Positions 56,372 through 64,000 of a stretch of DNA of 64,000 nt are shown piece by piece. The stretch comes from Actinomycetospora sp. NBRC 106375 (GTDB taxonomy: Bacteria; Actinomycetota; Actinomycetes; Mycobacteriales; Pseudonocardiaceae). The stretch is from positions 124,001 to 188,000 of the forward strand of contig NZ_BSTS01000008.1 of the NCBI RefSeq assembly GCF_030269665.1, given 5' to 3'. The notes below the pieces were generated by a model that saw only the letters and a list, made by a program, of their open reading frames with translations, was not told the DNA's origin and searched no databases. Position 1 is the first letter of the stretch; every line of letters starts with the position of its first letter. A program made the translations under genes and the position numbers.

Positions 56372-57793
56372 TCACGCCGTGGGCGGCGAGCCCGGCGCCG
56401 CCAGGCGCCCGGCCAGCCACGGCAGGGCGTCGGCGAACGCGGTCGAGGCGAACGGCCAACTGTGCCGCCCGGGCTGCGTGTCGACCGCGCAGGCGATCCC
56501 GCGCGGGGTGGCCTGCGCGCAGAGCGCCTGCGCCTCGGGCAGCTCCTGGCCCGTCGCGCCGCCGCCCCCGCGCCCGCCGACGCCGGCGTCCGCGGCATCC
56601 GTGGCGTCCGGACCGCGGGCCCCACCCGGCGGGCGGCCGGGGCGCCGGGGGCTCCCCGGCCCGTCGGCCGAGTCGACGAACCGGCCCGCCGTGTCGGGGT
56701 ACGGCGGGTGCCCGGCGAGGACGGTCGCCGGGTCGAACCGCGCCCAGGCCGCCGCGTCGCCGCCGTAGAGGCGCGCGATCGTCTGGTCCCGCGTCCCCAC
56801 CTCGGGCCCGGCGTCGCCGGCGATGTCGACGAAGCTGTCGACCAGCTCGGGGTGCATCACCGCGAGGTCGACCGCGCAGGTCCCGCCCATCGACCACCCG
56901 ACGACACCCCATTGGCGCGGGTCGGACGACGCCCCGAAGTGCTGTTCGACGTAGGGCACGACATCGCGGGTCAGGTGGTCGGCGGCCGCGCCCCGCGGGC
57001 CGTCGACGCACTCGGTGTCGTTGTTGAACGTCCCGCCGGCGTCGACGAACACGAGGATCGGGGCGACGCCACCGTGCGCCGCGGCGTAGGCGTCGGCCAC
57101 ACCCTCGGCGTCGCCGATGCGCATCCAGTCCGCCGGGGTGTTGAACTCCCCGGCGATCATCATGACGACGGGCAGCGGCGTGCTGCCGGTGAACCAGGCG
57201 GGCGGGAGCCACACGTACTCCTCGCGGTGGGCGAACCCGCTACCCGTCGCGGGGATGCTGACCGGGACGACGTGGCCGGTCGCCGTGGGGTTCCCGCGCA
57301 GTGACGCGAGCTGGTCGGCCTCGATCTGGTCCGGCAGCGGTCCGGCCGTGACCTCGCCCCAGCCCTCGGACACCGTGGTCACGTAGCCGACCCACTGGTT
57401 GAGCACGACACCGACGCACAGCACGCAGAGCGGGACCACGAGCACCGACACCGTCCGCCGCCACCAGCGCGCGCCCGGCCACCCGACGACCACGAGCGCC
57501 ACGGCCGCGACGGTCAGCCCGACCCAGACCCACAGCAGCAGCGGCGCCGGGTCGGACGCGAGCCCGCTCCCCCGGAACGACAGCCACGCCCCGAGCGCAC
57601 CGGCCGCGCCGAGCACGACGACGATCGGCAGCCGCCGTCGCCGGAACCGCCCGCTGCGCCGGCCGACCGCCAGCAGGAGCAGCAGCAGGACGAGCGCCTG
57701 GACGGTCCAGGGGAGCCAGCCGTCGAGCAGGGACGGGCCGTGGCCGTAGCGGGGAACCGGCACGGATCCCACCGTGCTCCGCGCCACCATCAT
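56372..57793 (-). CDS. Membrane-anchored esterase / alpha-beta hydrolase (esterase D type)
   Basis: About 473 residues if started at ATG 57793; GTG codons within the next 12 codons are also possible. About four membrane helices occupy residues 15-155 (LPWTVQALVLLLLLLAVGR, LPIVVVLGAAGALGAWLSF, LLLWVWVGLTVAAVALVVVG, TVSVLVVPLCVLCVGVVLNQ). The extracellular alpha/beta hydrolase follows: EEYVWLPPAW, VVMMIAGEFNTPADWMRIGD, WGVVGWSMGGTCAVDLA (nucleophile Ser about 299) and PGRHSWPFASTAFADALPWL (catalytic His). A Gly/Arg/Pro-rich insertion of about 50 residues precedes the final part. It is in the same fold family as mycolyltransferases (Ag85) and esterase D, so it may act on envelope lipids. Confidence 0.82.
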   Translation of the reverse strand: MMVARSTVGSVPVPRYGHGPSLLDGWLPWTVQALVLLLLLLAVGRRSGRFRRRRLPIVVVLGAAGALGAWLSFRGSGLASDPAPLLLWVWVGLTVAAVALVVVGWPGARWWRRTVSVLVVPLCVLCVGVVLNQWVGYVTTVSEGWGEVTAGPLPDQIEADQLASLRGNPTATGHVVPVSIPATGSGFAHREEYVWLPPAWFTGSTPLPVVMMIAGEFNTPADWMRIGDAEGVADAYAAAHGGVAPILVFVDAGGTFNNDTECVDGPRGAAADHLTRDVVPYVEQHFGASSDPRQWGVVGWSMGGTCAVDLAVMHPELVDSFVDIAGDAGPEVGTRDQTIARLYGGDAAAWARFDPATVLAGHPPYPDTAGRFVDSADGPGSPRRPGRPPGGARGPDATDAADAGVGGRGGGGATGQELPEAQALCAQATPRGIACAVDTQPGRHSWPFASTAFADALPWLAGRLAAPGSPPTA

Positions 57794-57856
57794 CGCCGTG
57801 TGTGGTGGCGCGCCCACGGCCTGTGCAAGCGCTGTGAATCCCCGTGGTCGGCACGG

Positions 57857-57862
57857 CAGACT
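57857..57862 (+). promoter_or_regulatory. -10-like element of the FUSC gene
   Basis: CAGACT, 6 bases, then GTG at 57869. It deviates from TANNNT at the first base but has the leaderless spacing. Confidence 0.35.
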
Positions 57863-57868
57863 CGGCGC

Positions 57869-60085
57869 GTGGCCGGACGGCGAGGACTGCGGTGGCTGGT
57901 GCGCCGCGACCCGGGCCTGGTCGCGACGCGGAAGGCGGCGCGCGTCGCCGTCGTCGCCACGGTCGCCTTCATGCTCTGCCGCTACGGGGCCGGCAGCCCG
58001 ACGGCCGCGACCTACGCGGCGTTCGGGGCGATCGGGTTCGGGGTGCTCTCCCAGGTGGTCGGCACCCCGCGCGAGCGCACGCGCACCCTCGCCGGCTGCT
58101 TCGTCACCGGCACCGTGCTGCTCACGATCGGCACGCTGCTGGCGGGGAGCACGTGGGCGGCGACGGCCGGGATGCTCGTCGTCGGCGTCGTCGTCGCGTT
58201 CCTGCCGATCGGCGGCCCGCGTCCGGCCGGCGTGGCCAACGGGCTCCAGCTGCTCTACATCCTCCCGTCGTTCCCGCCGTTCGCCCCGGACACGCTGCCC
58301 GAGCGCGTGCTCGGTCTCGCCCTCGGGATGGGGCTGCTCGCGCTGGCCGACCGCCTGCTCTGGCCGCCGCGCCCGGTCGAGCCCTACGCCTGCCGCGCGG
58401 CCGGGGCGGCCCGCGCGCTCGCCGACCTGCTGGACGCGGTCACGCGCGACGGCGCCACCGACCTGCCGGCCCGCCGCGCGGCCGCCGCGCACGCGGTCGG
58501 CCGCCTGAAGCTGCAGGTCACGCCCTGGGAGGAACGCCCGACCGGCCCCGGGGCGCGGGACCGCGGGCTCGCGCACCTCGGGGCGGCCCTGCGGTCGGTG
58601 CAGGGCCGGGTCGAGGCCCTGCTCACGGCCGAGGAACGCGGCGCCGGCGCCGTGCCGGGGGACGCCGTCGCCGCCCTGTCGACCACCGCGGCGGCGCTGC
58701 GCCGGACGTCGGCGGCGCTGCGCGGGCGCGGCACGCTCCCCGACGTCGCCCTCCTCGACGACGCCCGTGCGGCCTACACGCAGCGCCGGATCACCGCGAT
58801 CGCGACCATCCACGGCGGTGACGCCGCCGTCGAGCACGCGCGGTCGGCCGTCGCCGTCGCCCAGGTCCTCGCCGAGGCGCGTATCGCGGTCGCGGCCGCG
58901 CGGGTGGTCGCCGACCCGCGCGGGCGCGCCGGGGTGCCCGCGGATCTCGGGTGGTGGGCGACGGCCCCGGTCGCCCTGCTGTGGCGCCGCCGCATCCGGG
59001 CGCACCTCTCGCTGCGCTCGGTGTACCTGCAGAACGCCGTCCGCCTCGGGGTCGGCCTCGCCCTCGCCCGGCTCGTCGCCGGCGCGTTCGACCTCTCCCA
59101 CGGGCTGTGGGTCCTGCTGGCGACGCTGACGCTGATGCGCACCTCGGTGACCTCGACCCGCGCCACGCTGCTGCCGGCGATCGCCGGCACCGCGCTCGGA
59201 GCGGTCGTGGCGGCGGGGCTGCTCGAGGTCGTCGGGCAGGACGCGGTCGTCTACGCGGTGCTCTTCCCCGTGCTGTGCGTCGCGTCCGTCCTCGGCGGGC
59301 AGCTGGTCGGGATGATCGCCGGGCAGGCGTTCTTCACGGTGCTCGTCGCCGTGCTCTTCGCCCAGCTCGCGCCGGCGGGCCCGTCGCTGGCCGGGGTGCG
59401 GCTGCTCGACGTCGCCGTCGGCGCCGCGGTCGGGATCGCGGTCGGGGCGGCGGTGTGGCCCGCCGGCGGGCACGGCGAGGTCCGCCACGACGCCGCGCGG
59501 GCGCTGCACGCCCTCGCCGACCTGCTCGGGGCCACGGCCGCGTGGCTGACCGGGCGCGGCAGCCGCACGGACCTCGCCCGGCGTCTGTGGGTGAGCGACC
59601 ACCAGCTGATCTACTTCGAGGCCGACTTCCTGCAGTACCGCGCGGAACGGCGCCGGCGCCACGAGGACGACGCCGACTGGTTCACGGTCCTCGGCGTCGT
59701 GCACCGGACCATGCGCGCGGTCCGCTCGGCCCTCGACGACACGGCCGCTCCCGCGCAGCGGGAACCGGCGGTGCCGTGGCCGGACCTCGTGGACCGTCTC
59801 GACCACGACGCCCGGGCGCTCGCCACGGGCTACACCGCGGTCGCGCAGGCGCTGACCCTGCACCGGTCGCCCGACGTCGTCCTCGGGGTCCCCGTCGACT
59901 TCGTCGACCGTGCCCTGCGCGCCGTCGCCGACGCCCCCGAGCGCCGCGAGCACCCGCAGGCCACGCTGCGGCTGGTGGACGCGTGGGGTCGGTTGGGCTG
60001 GGCCGCGGACGACCTCGCCGCGCTCGGCGTCGTGCTCGCGCCCACGCCGGCGCGGGTGCCGCGCCGGCGGCGTCAGCCGGCGTGA
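57869..60085 (+). CDS. FUSC family (fusaric acid resistance-like) membrane protein
   Basis: 738 residues from GTG at 57869; 43 codons further upstream are in frame but would run into the divergent esterase's start. There are two membrane blocks. The N-terminal six-helix block (about 20-165) has ARVAVVATVAFMLCRYGAGS and VLSQVVGTPRERTRTLAGCF. A long cytoplasmic helical region follows, then the C-terminal six-helix block (about 385-535) with LQNAVRLGVGLALARLVAGA and SHGLWVLLATLTLMRTSVTS. These layouts match FUSC/YccS-type efflux proteins, which export aromatic acids or drugs. No membrane-fusion partner gene adjoins it. It is divergent from the esterase and convergent with the next gene. Confidence 0.88.
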   Translation: MAGRRGLRWLVRRDPGLVATRKAARVAVVATVAFMLCRYGAGSPTAATYAAFGAIGFGVLSQVVGTPRERTRTLAGCFVTGTVLLTIGTLLAGSTWAATAGMLVVGVVVAFLPIGGPRPAGVANGLQLLYILPSFPPFAPDTLPERVLGLALGMGLLALADRLLWPPRPVEPYACRAAGAARALADLLDAVTRDGATDLPARRAAAAHAVGRLKLQVTPWEERPTGPGARDRGLAHLGAALRSVQGRVEALLTAEERGAGAVPGDAVAALSTTAAALRRTSAALRGRGTLPDVALLDDARAAYTQRRITAIATIHGGDAAVEHARSAVAVAQVLAEARIAVAAARVVADPRGRAGVPADLGWWATAPVALLWRRRIRAHLSLRSVYLQNAVRLGVGLALARLVAGAFDLSHGLWVLLATLTLMRTSVTSTRATLLPAIAGTALGAVVAAGLLEVVGQDAVVYAVLFPVLCVASVLGGQLVGMIAGQAFFTVLVAVLFAQLAPAGPSLAGVRLLDVAVGAAVGIAVGAAVWPAGGHGEVRHDAARALHALADLLGATAAWLTGRGSRTDLARRLWVSDHQLIYFEADFLQYRAERRRRHEDDADWFTVLGVVHRTMRAVRSALDDTAAPAQREPAVPWPDLVDRLDHDARALATGYTAVAQALTLHRSPDVVLGVPVDFVDRALRAVADAPERREHPQATLRLVDAWGRLGWAADDLAALGVVLAPTPARVPRRRRQPA

Positions 60086-60092
60086 GCAGGGA

Positions 60093-61262
60093 TCACCCGG
60101 TGCCGGCCTGCTCGCCCTCGGCGGCCCGGTCGTCCTCGCGGTCGAGCCGGGCCCGCCGCTGCTGCTCCCGGGTGCTGTAGGCGGCGGCGCGGACGGCGTC
60201 GGGCGACGTGAGGCCGGACCCGACGGCGCCGGCCACGATGCCCATCGACGTCGCCATCGACGCCACCGCGAGGTACGCCGACGGCCCGACCGGGTGCCCG
60301 AGCGTCGCCGCCAGCGTCGACGGCGGGATCACGACCACGGCCGCGGTCCCCGCGAGCACCAGCAGCAGGGCGTAGCAGCAGACGACGCCGAGCACGATCG
60401 TCGAGGTCGTCGCGGCGTTGTAGAGGTGCACCTCGGCGCGCAGCCGGTGTGAGCGCGGGTGCTCCCAGAGGTGGTTGTCGGCGACGAGCCAGGAGCTCAT
60501 CGCCGCGACCGCGAGCACCGCGACGAGCGCGAGCCGGCCGGGACCCGCCTCGCCCGCGAGCGCCCAGATGTTCGAGTAGAAGATCCCGAACGCGGCGCCG
60601 GCCGCGGCGGCGGCGAGGGCGGTCGACAGGCTCGGCACCAGCCGCCACGGGCGGTTGCTGCGCACCATGCCCGCGAGCAGGCGCAGGCGCCCTCGTGTCC
60701 CCGTCAGCGCGAGGTGGCTGTCGATGCCCTCGTGCTGCGAGGCGATCCGGCAGATGGGCGGGGAGAGGAGGGTGGGCCGGGTCGGTGACGCGGTCGCGGC
60801 CGTCGTGGCCGTCGGGTCGGCGAGGCCATGCGCGAGCAGGTCGACCACGGCGGCCCGCAGCCGCCGGCGCAGCCCGACCGCTCCGAGCGCGGGCACCGAG
60901 ACGAGACCGACGCCGTCGTCGGACCCGAAGTCCGACACCAGCGGCTCGGTCCCCGCCCGACGCGGCAGGTCGGTGACGATGACGACGACGTCCCAGCCGT
61001 GCCGGCGCTGGTGCTCGCAGCCCGTCCGCAGCATGGGCATGAGGCCCTCGGCGTCGAGGCCGACCGGGCCCTCGGCGGTCTCCACCTGCCAGGTGCGGCC
61101 CGGCAGCCGCCGGGCCAGGAGGTCGGGGAGGTCGCGCGCGACCTGGGCCGCGAGCTTGGTGGGGAGCCCGGGGTCGGCGAGCAGGCCGACGGTCCGGACG
61201 GGGTTCTCGGGGTTGCTTGTGGTCTCGGGGGCCTCGTCCTGTCGAGGCACCGTGGAGGTCAT
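60093..61262 (-). CDS. Membrane protein of unknown function, actinobacterial type
   Basis: 389 residues from ATG at 61262, preceded by AGGAGACC; an earlier in-frame start lacks a site. Residues 20-170 form a soluble region of alternating strands and helices: VRTVGLLADPGLPTKLAAQV, DLPDLLARRLPGRTWQVETA, WDVVVIVTDLPRR and VGLVSVPALGAVGLRRRLRA. Four membrane segments follow: LSTALAAAAAGAAFGIFYSN, LALVAVLAVAAMSSWLVADN, IVLGVVCCYALLLVLAGTAA and AYLAVASMATSMGIVAGAVG. The tail is Arg/Glu-rich. The Ala-rich soluble part with VIVTDLP resembles a nucleotide- or metabolite-binding fold. The family name is not known to me. Confidence 0.7.
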   Translation of the reverse strand: MTSTVPRQDEAPETTSNPENPVRTVGLLADPGLPTKLAAQVARDLPDLLARRLPGRTWQVETAEGPVGLDAEGLMPMLRTGCEHQRRHGWDVVVIVTDLPRRAGTEPLVSDFGSDDGVGLVSVPALGAVGLRRRLRAAVVDLLAHGLADPTATTAATASPTRPTLLSPPICRIASQHEGIDSHLALTGTRGRLRLLAGMVRSNRPWRLVPSLSTALAAAAAGAAFGIFYSNIWALAGEAGPGRLALVAVLAVAAMSSWLVADNHLWEHPRSHRLRAEVHLYNAATTSTIVLGVVCCYALLLVLAGTAAVVVIPPSTLAATLGHPVGPSAYLAVASMATSMGIVAGAVGSGLTSPDAVRAAAYSTREQQRRARLDREDDRAAEGEQAGTG

Positions 61263-61472
61263 CGGAGGGTCTCCTGGTGGCAGAACAGCAGAGACCGCCA
61301 CGGGCGCCGGATCCGTCGAGCGTCTCGAGGCCTCGGCCGCCGCAGCGATCTCGCGGGGAAAGATGACGTCCCGCCACCATCTCGACGGGCCGAGGGAGAA
61401 CCGGCCGGAGTCGGCGGTTCGTGCTCACCCACCGCGTGCCCGGTGCGCCTGCCGTTCAATCCCGCGCGGTCC

Positions 61473-61478
61473 TACTCT
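61473..61478 (+). promoter_or_regulatory. -10 element of the MBL-fold gene
   Basis: TACTCT, 7 bases, then GTG at 61486; leaderless layout. Confidence 0.45.
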
Positions 61479-61485
61479 CCGACGC

Positions 61486-62535
61486 GTGTGCGTGGAGACA
61501 CCGACCACCGACGAGGTCCGGCTCGCCGCGCCCCGCTCGGCGCCCGGCCCCGCGGTCGACCCGATCGCTCTCGCGCCGGTCGACGACCTCACGGTCACGG
61601 TGCTCACCGACAACCTCTTCGACGCGCTGCTCGCGGGCGACGCCGTCGCCACCCGCGCGCGGACGGGGACCGGCCCGCGCGTCCCCGGTGAGCAGTACAC
61701 CGACGGGCTGGCCGCGCCCGGTCTGGTCGCCGAGCACGGCTTCGCCGCCGTCGTGACCGTGCGCCGCGGCGACCACGAGCACACGCTGCTGTTCGACACC
61801 GGCATCTCCCCCGAGGGCATGGCGGGCAACGGGCGCCGGCTCGACGTCGACCCGTCGTCGTTCGCCGCCGTCGTCCTGAGCCACGGCCACGGCGACCACA
61901 CCGGCGGCTTCCCCGGCCTCGTGCGCTGGCTCGGTCGCCGCGCGCTGCCGCTCGTGCTCCACCCCGGTGCGTTCACCCCGCGGCGCCTCGTCCCGCCGGG
62001 CGCGCCGCCGTTCGCCATCCCGACGCTGTCGCGCCGCGCGCTCGAGGGCGAGGGCTTCACCCTCGTCGAGCGCCGCACGCCCTCGGTGCTCCTCGACGGC
62101 TGCGTGCTCGTCACCGGCGAGGTCGACCGGGTCACCGACTTCGAGAACGGCCTGCCGCACCACGAGGGCCACGTCGACGGTGCGTGGCGCCCCGACCCGT
62201 GGATCGTCGACGACCAGGCGCTCGTCGTGAATGTCCGCGACCGCGGCCTCGTCGTGATCACGGGCTGCGGTCACGCCGGCGCGGTCAACATCGCCCGTCA
62301 CGCCCTACGGCTCACCGGCGCGGAGCACCTCCACGCCCTGCTCGGCGGCCTGCACCTGTCGGGGCCCGGCTTCGAGCCCGTCATCGAGCCCACGGTCGCC
62401 GCGCTGGCCGACCTGGCGCCCGACGTCGTCGTGCCCGCGCACTGCACGGGCTGGTGCGCGCAGATGCGCCTCGCCACCGAGCTGCCCGACGCCTTCGTCC
62501 CCGGCTCGGTCGGCAGCCGCTACCGCTTCGGCTGA
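61486..62535 (+). CDS. MBL-fold metallo-hydrolase (DHPS-like)
   Basis: 349 residues from GTG at 61486. The metallo-beta-lactamase core is clear: LTVTVLTDNLFDALL, HTLLFDTGISPEG, the metal-binding VVLSHGHGDHTGGFPGLVRW (HxHxDH, about 133-138), VVITGCGHAGAVNIARHAL and ALLGGLHLSGPG, with the C-terminal VVVPAHCTGW. The TDN start and GCGHAGxxNI motifs place it in the group annotated as 7,8-dihydropterin-6-methyl-beta-ribofuranosylaminobenzene phosphate synthase-like proteins. Metal ligands are complete, so it is likely active. Its substrate in actinobacteria is not known. It lies between two leftward genes on its own promoter. Confidence 0.88.
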   Translation: MCVETPTTDEVRLAAPRSAPGPAVDPIALAPVDDLTVTVLTDNLFDALLAGDAVATRARTGTGPRVPGEQYTDGLAAPGLVAEHGFAAVVTVRRGDHEHTLLFDTGISPEGMAGNGRRLDVDPSSFAAVVLSHGHGDHTGGFPGLVRWLGRRALPLVLHPGAFTPRRLVPPGAPPFAIPTLSRRALEGEGFTLVERRTPSVLLDGCVLVTGEVDRVTDFENGLPHHEGHVDGAWRPDPWIVDDQALVVNVRDRGLVVITGCGHAGAVNIARHALRLTGAEHLHALLGGLHLSGPGFEPVIEPTVAALADLAPDVVVPAHCTGWCAQMRLATELPDAFVPGSVGSRYRFG

Positions 62536-62577
62536 CCGTCGACGTCGCGGACCGGTGCTGCTCGCGAGCCTGGGCCG

Positions 62578-63930
62578 CTACCGGGGCTCGAGCTGTACGG
62601 GATGCCGCCCGCCGGGGCGGGGTCTTCGGTCGGGGTCCACCCAGCTCGGCGGCGTGAACCACGGCCGGCCCTCCACCATCGCGACGGTCCACTGACCGTG
62701 GTGCACGAGCTGGTGGTGGTACAGGCAGAGCAGGCACAGGTTCTCGAGGCACGTCTCGCCGCCGTCGCCCCAGTGATCGAGATGGTGGGCGTGGCAGCGC
62801 CGGGGACGCCGCGGGCAGCCGGGGAAGGCGCAGCCGCCGTCGCGCACGTTCAGCGCGCGGCGGATCGCGTCGGTGACCGCGCGCGACCGACGCCCGATGT
62901 CGAGGGGCTCGGAGCGCGTCCCGAGGACCATGGGGATGATCTCGGCGTCGCAGGCCCAGCGGCGCACCGTGTGCACGTCGGCCAGGGCCTCGCCGTCGAG
63001 GGTGCCGTGCCCGGTGGCCTGCCGCAGCCACCCGTGGTCGATGGTGATCGTCAGCCACGCCCGGCCCGCGGACGCCGGCGCGGACGTCTCCGTCGGCTCG
63101 GGGCGCCGCGGGCCGGGGATCAGGGCACCCTGCGCGGCATCCTCAGCGGCGCACGCGCCGACCTCGGTGTCGACCTCGGACCCGCCCTCGCGGCGCGTGT
63201 CGGTGATCAGCCCGCCGGCCCCGGTCGCGCCGGCGAACAGCTCGATCAACGTGTCGGCCTGCCGGGCGGCGAGCCCGCGGTGGTCGTCCGGGCCGGCCGG
63301 GGCGGACATCACGTCGAACCCTTCGTCGATCAACGCGGCGGCCGTGGTGTCGCGGATGCTCCCGCGCAGGTCCAGCGTGCCGTCCCGGCGACGGAGCACC
63401 CGCACCTCGTCCGGGCCGTCGCCCGCGGGCTCGGGAGCCGCCCCGTCGGGATCGAGGTGGGCCAGCAGGCGGGCCGCCGCCTTCTCGAGACCGCGCGGCC
63501 CCAGCTCCCGGGCGTCCTCGGCCAGCCTGCTCTCCGCCTCGGCCACCACCGCCGGCTCGAGGTGCTCGAGCTTCTCGATCCTGGCCATGGTCCGGCGGAT
63601 CACCGCCACGTGCGCCGAGCTGATCGCCCCGGTGGCGAGCGCGTCGGCGGTGCCGGGGTAGCGCGCGGCCAGCGGCTCCCCCGACAGCGCCCACTGCGGC
63701 ACGAGGTCGCGGGACTCCCCGACCAGGCGGGTCGCCTCCGCGCGGTCGTACCGGCCCAGCTCGGCGACCAGCCGGTCGACCCACCGGTCCCCGGTCAGCT
63801 CGGCCACCCCACGGCGGTCGAGCTCGGCGACGTCCTCGAGCAGCCGGTAGTGCTCGACGTTGCGGGCGACCATCCGCGCGCGGGCGCGGTCGAGCATCTC
63901 CCGCTCGGCCGCCCCCACCCGTTCGCTCAC
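62578..63930 (-). CDS. DUF222 and HNH endonuclease domain-containing protein
   Basis: 450 residues from GTG at 63930, chosen for the TACACT-N7-GTG layout. The N-terminal DUF222 region spans about 1-300 (helical, with RLVGESRDLVPQWALSGEPL, LATGAISSAHVAVIRRTMAR, LDLRGSIRDTTAAALIDEGF, and TITIDHGWLRQATGHGTLDG). The HNH nuclease domain is at the C-terminus: RRALNVRDGGCAFPGCPRRP, then CHAHHLDHWGDGGETCLENL and CLYHHQLVHHGQWTV. The catalytic His and the four Cys are kept. This family is highly expanded in actinobacteria (the so-called 13E12 repeat family in mycobacteria). It occurs in mobile-element-like copies, though no element boundaries are seen here. Confidence 0.92.
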   Translation of the reverse strand: MSERVGAAEREMLDRARARMVARNVEHYRLLEDVAELDRRGVAELTGDRWVDRLVAELGRYDRAEATRLVGESRDLVPQWALSGEPLAARYPGTADALATGAISSAHVAVIRRTMARIEKLEHLEPAVVAEAESRLAEDARELGPRGLEKAAARLLAHLDPDGAAPEPAGDGPDEVRVLRRRDGTLDLRGSIRDTTAAALIDEGFDVMSAPAGPDDHRGLAARQADTLIELFAGATGAGGLITDTRREGGSEVDTEVGACAAEDAAQGALIPGPRRPEPTETSAPASAGRAWLTITIDHGWLRQATGHGTLDGEALADVHTVRRWACDAEIIPMVLGTRSEPLDIGRRSRAVTDAIRRALNVRDGGCAFPGCPRRPRRCHAHHLDHWGDGGETCLENLCLLCLYHHQLVHHGQWTVAMVEGRPWFTPPSWVDPDRRPRPGGRHPVQLEPR

Positions 63931-63937
63931 GTGTTCG

Positions 63938-63943
63938 AGTGTA
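63938..63943 (-). promoter_or_regulatory. -10 element of the DUF222-HNH gene
   Basis: TACACT on the minus strand, 7 bases before the GTG at 63930; leaderless layout. Confidence 0.5.
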
Positions 63944-64000
63944 CACGACACCGGCGACAGGAGGTGACACCGGCGACGGTCCTCAGCTCGACGCGAACGC

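Noticed and set aside
57800-59953. Leftward extension of the esterase frame across the FUSC gene
   Set aside because: The extra 700 codons are low-complexity Arg/Gly/Asp antisense sequence to a well-supported FUSC gene. The hydrolase has plausible starts near 57793.
63983-64000. C-terminal end of another leftward gene
   Set aside because: A minus-strand TGA at 63983-63985 preceded by five sensible codons would fit, but 15 bases cannot support a gene call.

Overview
The window looks like a chromosomal segment of a very GC-rich actinobacterium, most likely of the Pseudonocardiales (Actinomycetospora/Pseudonocardia type). Pointers are the near-universal G/C third codon positions, frequent GTG starts, many leaderless promoters (TANNNT six or seven bases before the start codon), and characteristic families: Rv1747-like FHA-ABC transporters beside membrane Ser/Thr kinases, a PASTA kinase, a class F sortase, DUF4185, DUF5685 and a DUF222-HNH nuclease. 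No rRNA, tRNA, CRISPR array, transposase or phage genes were seen.

Layout. 1-15.5 kb: the start of a probable Mfd, a PQQ-type sugar dehydrogenase lipoprotein overlapping a membrane endonuclease/exonuclease/phosphatase protein, an RDD membrane protein, a low-molecular-weight phosphatase with a long Pro/Gly-rich tail, a universal stress protein, a beta-propeller lipoprotein, a GMC oxidoreductase and an LCP wall-polymer ligase. 15.8-23.6 kb: small proteins, DUF7002, a K+ channel, an aldehyde dehydrogenase, two paralogous SAM methyltransferases (one frameshifted) and a lipoprotein amidase. 23.7-27 kb: an overlapping CoA-transferase/AtuA pair behind an operator-like palindrome. 27.2-32.2 kb: DUF4185, a class F sortase beside a collagen-like lipoprotein, and DUF5685 with a cysteine-rich tail.

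32.3-47.4 kb is the most distinctive part. A PASTA kinase and a small protein are followed by FHA-ABC transporter 1, a pseudokinase, an active kinase, a highly degenerate pseudokinase, a 15-codon leader peptide, a single-pass ectodomain protein and FHA-ABC transporter 2, many joined by ATGA/TGATG overlaps. It resembles an expanded version of the mycobacterial PknF-Rv1747 pair: receptor-like kinases and pseudokinases with related ectodomains probably control two exporters through FHA phosphothreonine binding. The two transporter genes share a 404-bp tract of about 99% identity, which suggests recent gene conversion. A DxDxDG-repeat protein and a DUF4190 protein follow.

47.5-64 kb: a TetR regulator with a candidate operator, an ASCH-like protein, a degenerate erythromycin-esterase-like protein, a scar of two truncated genes, two overlapping acyl-CoA dehydrogenases, a SEC-C protein, a drug-type ABC exporter, a membrane-anchored esterase, a FUSC transporter, an MBL-fold hydrolase and a DUF222-HNH endonuclease.
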